Shown here: positions 55,911-64,000 of the stretch, in pieces
Layout: each line of letters starts with the position of its first letter
How positions within the stretch are numbered: the stretch's first letter is position 1
Source: Tieghemostelium lacteum
Lineage: Eukaryota > Evosea > Eumycetozoa > Dictyosteliales > Raperosteliaceae
Length of the DNA: 64,000 nucleotides
Direction of reading: 5' to 3'
Assembly: GCA_001606155.1 (NCBI GenBank)
Contig: LODT01000001.1
Location: forward strand, 1,054,001 to 1,118,000
Made by a program: the position numbers and the translations under genes
The notes under the pieces: generated by a model
What the model saw: the letters and a program-made list of their open reading frames with translations, nothing else
Told to the model about the DNA's origin: nothing
Database searches by the model: none

Positions 55911-57864
55911 TTATCTTAATAGCTGAACAGTAGTGGATGAGGTAGCAGCTGTGGTTGTGGTATTAGGTGCTTCACCAGTGGTTACTGTAGTTGTAGTTGT
56001 TGTAGTCTTTGATTTTTTACTTGGATGAGGTAGAGGGAGATCATCCATATTAGGTAACACAATCATTTCAAAGATCTCAGCTTTCAGTTTAGTTACAATA
56101 ATTTTTGCTAATTTTGGAATATTTGTAAATGAACCAGCTTTTGATTGACCTATAGATGTGTCAATTGCAATTTCACATTGAGGTTCATCATAGAATCCAA
56201 TCCAAAATCTCTTGGTGGGTGGTGGCAAGCACTGTATATTTACACGTCCACTCAAACTCTTTACCAAAACTGATATTACAAAAGGTATGGTTACAGAGTG
56301 GTTTCTAAAACTAATCTGAATTTCAATTTTAATGGTGAGTGTGAATCCACCATGATAGGATATCGTTGCATCTGCAGAGAATTCACCTTGTGGTGTTATA
56401 TAATTTAAATGAGCACTATTTAGTATAGGTAAATTTGGTCCAAAATCAAGATTTTGTAATGTAATTGATTTCTATAAAAAAGTTTAGTTAGTATGCAAAG
56501 GTGAGGATCCACAATTTAGAGTTTCTATTTATACATACCACAATAGAAGGTTTTTTTAGTTTGTTAATTTTCTTTGTAATCTTGTTGGATGCAAAATCCA
56601 AGAAAGACTCAGAATCATAGAGATTGAAAAATACTCTTGCCAAAAAGACATTAAACCAGTCATAGTTGGCTATTGGATCAGAGAGTGTTGTGGTAGTTGT
56701 TGAATTTGCAGATGTAGTTGTAGTTTGAGATGGGGTATTTGCGTTATTCTTTGGATTGACAGCTTTCTTGTATTTACTGATATTAGAACTGTCATCAAAG
56801 CCATCAATGATAGAGTGAATATGGTTATCTAACATGGCATTATCAATACCATTAGATGAGTTAATTTGATTAGTAGGAGAACTACTCAGTAAAGATGAGG
56901 AGCTATTACTACTACTGCTACCAACAGCAGATGTAACAGATTTGATTCTCTCTCTCAGTGAAGGTAGATCATCAAAGATCTTTGGAGATGAGGATCCAGA
57001 TCCAGTTCTTTTATGAGATACTCCATTGTTATTACTGTTATTACCAACTGTTGTAGTTGATGAGTTATTATTTGTATTTTCAAAACCACTACCAATAGTA
57101 GTGGAGGGTTTAGTTAATTGGTCAGCTGGAATATGTAGACGTAGTGGAAGTTCATCAAAGAATTTCTGTGTAATTTTAGCATGTTTTTCCTCCAATGGTG
57201 TTTTTGGTGTAGTAATGGAGGCAGCTTCTTTAATCTGCCAATACCAAGTCTCAAGATCTTTACCATTTTCAAAATATAAATGTAAAATCTTTGACTGGTT
57301 TGATAGTTCTCTTTGTCCTATGACTGAAATTGCATTCTTTTTATGAAATTTAGATGAACCAACCTTATTTCTAACAATGGTAATTATACAACCATCAAAA
57401 CATATTATATTCTTTGCTGTCTTATCCTGAGTAATTTAAAATATGTCATATTAGTACTAAACTACTAATGAGTCACTATAGGTGGGAAACTAACTACATA
57501 CATTGATATTTGCAAATAAGAATAGCATGTTATTAACTAATACACCATATTGTTTATCTAATAGACTTAAACTATTTTTATTTGCATTGCTGTCACTTGG
57601 TATCTTTATATATATTTTACCTCTTTTCTCTGAATTATATCTAGAGGTATCTAATTTCTATTTTTTGTTAAACTGTTATTAATATAATTGAATATAGATA
57701 TCTTGACATATTAGGTTTCTTAAGATACACACCATTTCAGCTCTTTCTTTGGCATTTTGAGCCAAGAGATCTTTAAACTCCTTTTCAACTTTCTGGTCTA
57801 AAGTCTCTAAAAATCTAATAAATAAATAGATTGCACATACTATCGTTGAAAATATACCGAACAA
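55911..57864 (-). CDS. TEX2/Nvj2-like SMP lipid-transfer protein; start codon unresolved
   Basis: Exons 55911-56471, 56539-57426, 57502-57657 and 57733 upward all join in phase 0, giving at least 578 residues. From the N-terminus: a membrane span (FLFGIFSTIVCAIYLFIRFL), a PH-like domain with KIYIKIPSDSN, NIICFDGCIITIVR and LHLYFENGKDLETWYWQI, a Ser/Asn/Thr linker, and an SMP domain (NYDWFNVFLARVFFNLYDSE through PNLPILNSAHLNYITPQGEF to IVTKLKAEIFEMIVLP). This is the layout of TEX2 and yeast Nvj2, ER proteins that move lipids at membrane contacts. No ATG lies in frame at the 5' end: the frame is open back to about 57930 (FEEDDVKSFSF) where a stop occurs, so a short first exon is missing from the model. 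Confidence 0.85.
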
Positions 57865-58076
57865 AAATGAAAAAGATTTAACATCATCTTCTTCAAAAAG
57901 TGTACAAAATATAATTAAGATAGATTAGTGTCAAAGTCAAAAAAAAAATTAGAAATTACAAAACAAAATTTTTATTCAAGTTCTTTCCTGAAAAAATGAA
58001 ACATAACTAATATCTGATTTTTCTTTTTATTTTTCAGCTGTAGTTCACATTGATTGTCACATGTGTATGCAATTGT

Positions 58077-59091
58077 CTAATTCAATAGATCATTTGTGGC
58101 ATCATTTAGATTACCTGTTCTTTGAAGAGCTTGAATTGATCTATCTCTAGAGAAACCCATATCTACAAGTTGTTGAATATCTGTTTCGGATGGTTGTTCG
58201 TAAAGTTGGTGTGGTTGTGGTGGAGGTTGTAATGGTTGTTGCTGTTGTTGTAAATTGGGTGGGAAAAGTCCACCTTGGTTCAGTTGATTGTTAAATAAAT
58301 TGTCAATTAGTGTTTGTCCTCTTTGTTGTTGTAGTCTTTGTATTTGTTGTTGTTGTTGAATTCTCTGTTGTATTGTGGTTCTGGATTGTTGTGGTGTTGG
58401 TGGTGGTGATTGTATAAAAGGCAGTATATAATGGTTACAAAATTGCACTAGTTTTCTTGGTAGTCTGTAGGAAGAGACGTAATGTAACATCTCTGAACTG
58501 TACATCAAACCTGCCAAGAGACCAGCTATACATGATGGTATATTCCAAGAGAAACTAAACATACTCTGTAGTGCTATGAAATAGGTGATAAACTTGTCAT
58601 TCATGGGTATTCTAAGGAACCTGAACCAAAGAGTTGGAGGTATCTCTCTGAAAAACAATACCAACATTGAAAATATCATTGTAAATGGTGATGTGTGTTT
58701 ACCTTTATCCAAAACAGTTACCATACCCAACTGTATGAGTGTACTTAAACTTATAGAACTGAATAGGAAAACCAAATATTTTGATGATCCCATTATTCTC
58801 TCTATTATTCTAAACATATATATTAATGTGCATCCAATAACCATCTCAAAAACTGTAGAGAATAGAAACTGGTTTCTCAGTAAATGGCTATATTTAAATT
58901 CAGCTGTCTTTGCTTTCTTTAAAGATGTATATTCTAAAAACATGGTACTTCCAACCACTGTCATTATTAATAATTTAGTTATAGGTGCATTTACTAATTA
59001 ATTTTAAAGTAAATTTATTAGTATAGATGTTCAATAGATTATCTTTTCTATTAGATTATTGATTAATACCAAGTCCTGAAGGTGAATTCAT
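58077..59091 (-). CDS. ubac2: UBAC2-like rhomboid pseudoprotease with UBA domain
   Basis: Exons 59070-59091 and 58077-58993 join in phase 1 to give 312 residues. The tiny first exon supplies MNSPSGL, so that SGLVNAPITKLLIMTVVGS aligns with human UBAC2 SGLYKAPLSKSLLLVPSAL. A rhomboid-like membrane region with several spans follows (MVIGCTLIYMFRIIERIMGS, FSWNIPSCIAGLLAGLMY); no Ser/His catalytic dyad is seen, as in UBAC2. A Gln/Pro-rich linker leads to a C-terminal UBA domain (IQQLVDMGFSRDRSIQALQR). UBAC2 acts in ER-associated degradation and in lipid droplet and membrane traffic control. The gene is divergent from arp8 across only 78 nt. Confidence 0.9.
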
Positions 59092-59169
59092 TATACTGAA
59101 TCCCAAATGTGTGTTAATTGAGAAAAAAAAAATAAAAAAAAAAAATATATTTCATTGAAGTAGCTTCTG
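59092..59169. promoter_or_regulatory. 78-nt divergent promoter between ubac2 and arp8
   Basis: This is the whole space between two opposite start codons, containing A runs at 59121-59131 and 59134-59145. Both genes look intact, so both transcription starts and any activator sites must lie here or overlap coding sequence. Confidence 0.6.
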
Positions 59170-60879
59170 ATGGAAAGTAAAGTTGTTGTGATAAATCATG
59201 GATCACATTCTTTAAAAATTGGATTGGCATCTGATATCTCTCCTAGAATAATACCAAATTTTATAGCAAGAAGAAGAAAAACCAAAACATCTGTACAGAA
59301 TAATAATAGTAATAGTAATGGTTTACCCAGTTCAAATACAATAGACAAAGGTTTGGTAATGACTCAGTTAGAGAGTGTAAAAAATGCAATTAGAGATTAC
59401 CAGGCTACTCAGCAACCGATTGGCAATAAGATAAAGATACCAACCAATAATATAGTGTACAATGAACTCAATTCAATGTCAAATGAAAAAAAGAAGAAGA
59501 AACCTATATCTTATGTAGGGTCGTCAACTACTCCTTTGGAACCTTTAAAATACAGTGAAATTGATTATTGTATAGGTGACGATGCATTAGAGGTCAGCAG
59601 GGACCAAGAGAACTGGATATGTTACCAACCTATATCTATGGGTACCTTCAATGTCTCAAGAGAGCATTCTCTGAGATCTCTATGTGATGAGTTGGTAGAA
59701 ATGTGGAAATATGCAATTACAAGATACCTAGGTATACCATCCTCTGATTTAAGTATCTACGGTTGTGTATATGTAGTCCCTGACTTTTACGATAGGAGAG
59801 AACTGAAAGAGATTACATCAATGATTCTCAAACAGCTACCATTCACCTCAATGCTCTTATACCAGGAATCAGTTTGTCACACCTTTGGTGCTTCCATGTC
59901 TACTCAATGCGTGCTTGTTGACATTGGTCATGACAAAATACAGATTTCTTGCGTAGATGAAGGTTACCTACACCAAAACAGCAGAATCACTTTAAAATAC
60001 GGTTCAAACACACAAAGAAAGCTTCTGGAGTATCTGTTAGTCAACAAATCAGAGATACAGAAATACTATTTCCCAACCAACATTTTTCCAGACCAACAAA
60101 ATGGTCAAACACAAAAAGTTCCATATTACATAAAAGTTTTTGAAAGTCTAAAACATGAGTATCTAAACTTTCAATTTGAAAATATGAAACAGCAAAAGGT
60201 ATCACTATTTAAAGTCCAAGATCCAAAGAATGAAAAAATGTTGAATATCTATAGATTCAATGTAGAAGAGCTCTATCAGTTAGTCGCCATGTCCATTTTC
60301 TTCCCTCAGTTATTACTAGAATTTCAAAAGAATCAACAAACACTTCTGAGTCAACAACAGTTGACTCAAGACTATGAAGAGATTATAGAAGAGTCTTCGC
60401 TATTATCTCAACAGGATTTCCCAATTCTCAATAACAGTGGGTTCATTAAACAGCAACAACAGCAACAACAACAACAATCAGATAGATACTCTCATTTAGC
60501 ATTGGACACTGCTATATACAGGTCCGTTATGATTCTACTGAACGAGAGAATAGATACCAAAAAGAAATATATGAATAATATCTTGGTTGTGGGTGGTGGA
60601 TCTCAAGTTGCAGGATTTACAGATATTCTTAAATATCGTCTACAACAAACCATTGAGAATACAGTGGCTCCACCAACATCAACAACTACAACTATACTTT
60701 TGTCCTCCGATGTAGGATACTACCAAAACATTAGAACAGATATTGATCCAACTCTAATGGCATGGAAAGGTGGTGCCATTATAGGTTGTTTAGAAAGTTC
60801 CAAAGAAATTTGGATAACAAGAAATGAATATAAAAATGGTGAAAATACCTCTATACTCAGAGATAAATTACCTTTTTGA
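59170..60879 (+). CDS. arp8: Actin-related protein Arp8 (INO80 complex)
   Basis: A single exon of 569 residues. Actin-fold elements are visible: phosphate-1 region VVVINHGSHSLKIGLASD, the Arp8 type SPRIIPNFIARRRK, YVVPDFYDRRELKEITSMIL, QESVCHTFGASMSTQCVLVD with phosphate-2 region VDIGHDKIQISCVDEG, and adenosine region NNILVVGGGSQVAGF. The insertions and the NFIARRRK motif distinguish Arp8 from actin and other Arps. Arp8 is a nuclear subunit of INO80, binding DNA and linker regions of nucleosomes. A polyQ tract lies near residue 430. Confidence 0.92.
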   Translation: MESKVVVINHGSHSLKIGLASDISPRIIPNFIARRRKTKTSVQNNNSNSNGLPSSNTIDKGLVMTQLESVKNAIRDYQATQQPIGNKIKIPTNNIVYNELNSMSNEKKKKKPISYVGSSTTPLEPLKYSEIDYCIGDDALEVSRDQENWICYQPISMGTFNVSREHSLRSLCDELVEMWKYAITRYLGIPSSDLSIYGCVYVVPDFYDRRELKEITSMILKQLPFTSMLLYQESVCHTFGASMSTQCVLVDIGHDKIQISCVDEGYLHQNSRITLKYGSNTQRKLLEYLLVNKSEIQKYYFPTNIFPDQQNGQTQKVPYYIKVFESLKHEYLNFQFENMKQQKVSLFKVQDPKNEKMLNIYRFNVEELYQLVAMSIFFPQLLLEFQKNQQTLLSQQQLTQDYEEIIEESSLLSQQDFPILNNSGFIKQQQQQQQQQSDRYSHLALDTAIYRSVMILLNERIDTKKKYMNNILVVGGGSQVAGFTDILKYRLQQTIENTVAPPTSTTTTILLSSDVGYYQNIRTDIDPTLMAWKGGAIIGCLESSKEIWITRNEYKNGENTSILRDKLPF

Positions 60880-61143
60880 AATAAACAGCCTATTTGCTAC
60901 ATGACATCACGATAATGTATTGAATTGTCTTTGTTATATGATAAATATACCTTATTTTTTTTTTTTTTTGATTATTCTTTTATTATTATTACTGTACATC
61001 TAATTTATAAAAAAGATTTAAAAGTAATTTGATTGCTTCTCTTTAAAATTCTTTCGTATTTTCTTTATCCAATATTTGTCATTTCCTTGCTTTTTAAAAA
61101 ACTATATTATATTTTATGTAAAGTGTGTTTGTCTAATTTAAAT

Positions 61144-61427
<284 letters not shown>

Positions 61428-61812
61428 TTTAAATTATAATATGATGTGGTATATAAATATAAAAAAAAAATGAAAAAAAGTCAATCATTTTTTTTTTTTA
61501 ACCAAAAAAATTTTGGTGATGCATTTTCCAATTTAGAAGTTCCATTCAAAATTAGTCAAAAACCCCACTTTAGTAAAAATTTGACAAATGTGTTCTATTA
61601 TGTTATCATGGTTAATTGAGGTCTTTAAAGATAATATACTAGTTATTCTCTATGCTTTTGAAGATTTCTTTTGAAAATTAAAATTTTGGGAACTCATTTA
61701 ATTGATTGGTTGAGGGCTCTACAAGTTTTTTTGAAATAATGACTGTTGGTAGGAATTTTTTTTTTTTAATTATCATTTGTGTAGGACATCTTAATTTTGG
61801 GGACAAGTAATA
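61428..61812. promoter_or_regulatory. Divergent upstream region of sec61g and UBIAD1 genes
   Basis: A 385-nt spacer with T runs at 61490-61499 and 61759-61768 and A-rich stretches. No exon or RNA gene is recognised. Confidence 0.35.
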
Positions 61813-62766
61813 ATGAAACAACAGCAACAACAACAAGGACAAACAAAGAGAAAAGTGGATAGTAAAGTGACATTGAAATCAATGGTTATGGGTACTAGAC
61901 CATGGTCATTGACAGCTGCATTCTCATCTGTTTTGGTAGGATCTGCATTGGCATTCAGAGAAACACACACATTTGATTTGGTGACTTTTATAATTGTTAC
62001 TGTTGGTGCTATATCCACTCAATGTTTTGCAAATCTCATCAATTCTTATTATGATTTTAAATTTGGTGTCGATAAGAAAGAGACTAGTGATGACAGAACA
62101 ATGTTTGATTATGGTTTATCTGAAAGATTAGTTACTAGAATGATTTACTTTTTCATTAGTGTGTGTTTGATGTCACTCATTGCATTATGTTACAAAATCA
62201 ATCATATACCAGTGATTACTGAATCTCTATTGCCACTGGTACTGGTTGGTGCACTTTTAAGTATATTCTATACCGCCGCACCAGTGTCTTTAAAGTATAT
62301 AGGGTTGGGTGACGTAGCTATCACCACTTGTTTCGGTCCACTTTTAGTACAAGCTGCTTTCCTTGCACAGACCAACTTTACTCATACTATTGCCTACTAT
62401 TATTCTCTGCCCATTGGATTGACAATTGAAGCCATCTTACATGTAAATAACACTCGTGACATTAAATTTGATAAATTGAATGGTGGATTCACTTTAGCCA
62501 CCATCCTAGGTGAAACTGGTTGCTATTATGTTTATATCCTATTGTACCTAATTGCCTATGCATTTAATTATCTTTTATCCATTCAACCCAATGGTAAGAT
62601 GATAATGAATCTTCCAGTTATCTTATTACCAATGTTACTTAAACTCTTTAAAGAATTCAAAGAGAGAAAATATGCTTCTCTTTGTGAGAAAACTGGTCAA
62701 TTCTCATTCCTCTTTGGAGGACTTTATGCAATTGGTATTTTACTTTCAACAGAAGTATCAACATAA
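61813..62766 (+). CDS. UBIAD1-like UbiA prenyltransferase
   Basis: A single exon of 317 residues. After a short Gln-rich start comes GTRPWSLTAAFSSVLVGSAL, typical of the MenA/UBIAD1 group. The first metal/diphosphate motif is NLINSYYDFKFGVD (NxxxDxxxD type, continuing DKKETSDDRT), and the second is in NNTRDIKFDKLNGGFTLA. About eight to nine membrane spans follow the UbiA fold. UBIAD1 transfers a geranylgeranyl group to menadione to form menaquinone-4 in animals, in ER and Golgi membranes. The natural substrate in dictyostelids is not known from sequence; MenA-like naphthoquinone prenylation is the conservative inference. Confidence 0.9.
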   Translation: MKQQQQQQGQTKRKVDSKVTLKSMVMGTRPWSLTAAFSSVLVGSALAFRETHTFDLVTFIIVTVGAISTQCFANLINSYYDFKFGVDKKETSDDRTMFDYGLSERLVTRMIYFFISVCLMSLIALCYKINHIPVITESLLPLVLVGALLSIFYTAAPVSLKYIGLGDVAITTCFGPLLVQAAFLAQTNFTHTIAYYYSLPIGLTIEAILHVNNTRDIKFDKLNGGFTLATILGETGCYYVYILLYLIAYAFNYLLSIQPNGKMIMNLPVILLPMLLKLFKEFKERKYASLCEKTGQFSFLFGGLYAIGILLSTEVST

Positions 62767-62891
62767 AATAAATTAATAGTATTAAAATAGATTTGGTTAG
62801 ATTAAATTGAGTTCAAAATTGGAAAACAATATCCACCTTACAAAATACTGATTTTTATAATTTTTATTTTTAATATATATTTTGGATATCT

Positions 62892-64000
62892 ATGGGCGAT
62901 AAGTGTATAAAAAATTCTCATTTAAAAGAAATATTATTATTTTGCTTGGATTGCAAAAGCTCAGTTTGTGCAATTTGCACTAAAGATCATAGAAGACATG
63001 ATATGCTGGATATTGATACTCATATGAACAATGAAAAACAACAGATAGAGGAAATAAACCAGAGAGTTAAAGATAGAATCAGTAAACTACATATAAAACT
63101 ATCAAAAAATGAAAATTCTCTTTTAAAAATTGAAGAAACCTATTTGGCTAGTAAAGATCTAATTGCAAAAGTTTGCAAAGAAATTGTAGACGAAATTCAT
63201 TCAAAACAAGTTGAATTACAAAGAGAGCTAAAATCAAATTATGATGATATTGTTGAAAATCACACTATTCAACAATCTGAATTGGAAAGTGATATTCATA
63301 CACTTGAATCATCATTACAAATAGGATTTACCAAAGATACTTTTGATCTAATAATTGATGAAGTTAACAACAATAATAATAATAATAATAATAACAATAA
63401 AACAGAATCAATATACACATTCCCTCCATCAACATCATTAAAAATTATAAATCAACAAGAGGATATTAAGAATCAAATTCTTCTAATTCAGCTGTATGAA
63501 AAAACTATTGCACAACCACCTAGCACTATTCCAAAAACTATTGAACAACCCATCACTCCTACAAAGACAGATCATACACAACCTAATAACAAGGTTGGAA
63601 ACTTTTTATATATTATAAGATGTAATACTAGGGACATTACTATCTATGATCTTGGTAACAAAGATTCTAGAACTATACAAACAAGTAATAATCTAACATT
63701 AATTGGACAAGCTATGGAATCACAGTCTTCTTATACTATTGGCAGATGTATATATGTGTTAACATCAAATTGTGTTTATAAATTAGATTTGACACGTACT
63801 GACTATGCATGGGAACGTAAGGAATATGTTGGACCATATAGTCCACCTGATAGATTCTCGGTAATTTTTGATGGTGCATTTTCATTTTATCTATTTGGTT
63901 ATCTCCCTTCCAAAACTTATAAACTTGATATCTCAACCTTCAAACTTACCTATTTGGGTGGCTCATGTGATTTACCAATCAAAAAAAAATTATATAGTTT
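62892..64000 (+). CDS. B-box zinc finger protein, 5' part, runs off the window
   Basis: The frame is open from ATG 62892 to the window end (369 codons). The B-box reads CIKNSHLKEILLFCLDCKSS with VCAICTKDHRRHDMLDID: Cys/His ligands at the expected C-x-H, C-x2-C, C-x2-C and H-x3-H type spacing. A coiled coil follows (EEINQRVKDRISKLHIKLS onward, about 55-170). After an Asn run and a Thr/Pro linker comes a beta-rich region with kelch-like strands (FLYIIRCNTRDITIYDLGNK, CIYVLTSNCVYKLDLT, FYLFGYLPSKTYKLDIST). Dictyostelids have a large family with this layout, of unknown function. No RING finger precedes the B-box. Confidence 0.8.
   Translation, partial: MGDKCIKNSHLKEILLFCLDCKSSVCAICTKDHRRHDMLDIDTHMNNEKQQIEEINQRVKDRISKLHIKLSKNENSLLKIEETYLASKDLIAKVCKEIVDEIHSKQVELQRELKSNYDDIVENHTIQQSELESDIHTLESSLQIGFTKDTFDLIIDEVNNNNNNNNNNNKTESIYTFPPSTSLKIINQQEDIKNQILLIQLYEKTIAQPPSTIPKTIEQPITPTKTDHTQPNNKVGNFLYIIRCNTRDITIYDLGNKDSRTIQTSNNLTLIGQAMESQSSYTIGRCIYVLTSNCVYKLDLTRTDYAWERKEYVGPYSPPDRFSVIFDGAFSFYLFGYLPSKTYKLDISTFKLTYLGGSCDLPIKKKLYS

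Overview
The window is nuclear DNA from a social amoeba (Dictyostelia). It is strongly AT-rich, introns are short with GTA/GTT-AG borders, and proteins carry Asn, Gln, Thr and Pro homopolymers. Several families are typical of this group: hssA-like Gly-rich protein, IPT/TIG cell-surface protein, B-box proteins, F-box/LRR-like giants and an ankyrin-like family. I cannot name the species from sequence alone; ortholog divergence suggests it is not D. discoideum itself.

Layout. 1-5.1 kb: 5' part of an FKBP15-like gene, an unrecognised mitochondrial-looking three-exon gene, a thioredoxin-fold protein without the CxxC, an Atg8 and a CHORD-CS co-chaperone. 5.1-9.5 kb: two tandem ankyrin-like genes, one broken. 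10.3-18.2 kb: an Armadillo-type protein with polyQ, a DUF2283 protein, a propeller-like protein with problem exons, and an IPT/TIG membrane protein. 19-27.7 kb: three more ankyrin-like copies, interleaved with a GPI-anchored-type secreted protein, orphan exons and a duplicated tail of the secreted-protein gene.

28.4-43.9 kb is housekeeping: eIF4G, an F-box-like giant, an hssA-like small protein, a mitochondrial PPR-like protein, Yme2/RNA12 and GDP-mannose pyrophosphorylase. 44.9-54.2 kb: a 12-TM type guanylyl cyclase (GCA-like) and a tandem pair of zinc-finger/F-box-LRR-like proteins. 54.3-64 kb: ribosomal protein eS30, oligoribonuclease REXO2, a TEX2/Nvj2-type SMP lipid-transfer protein, UBAC2, Arp8, Sec61 gamma, UBIAD1 and the start of a B-box protein running off the window.

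The genes do not form one pathway. Coherent groups are ER/lipid functions at 56-63 kb (SMP protein, UBAC2, Sec61 gamma, UBIAD1), mitochondrial nucleic-acid functions at 37-42 kb, and a rapidly evolving ankyrin cluster at 5-28 kb. In that cluster, duplication, deletion, sequence exchange and orphan exons are all visible. Many exon joins were worked out by hand from phase and splice borders and are given as predictions.
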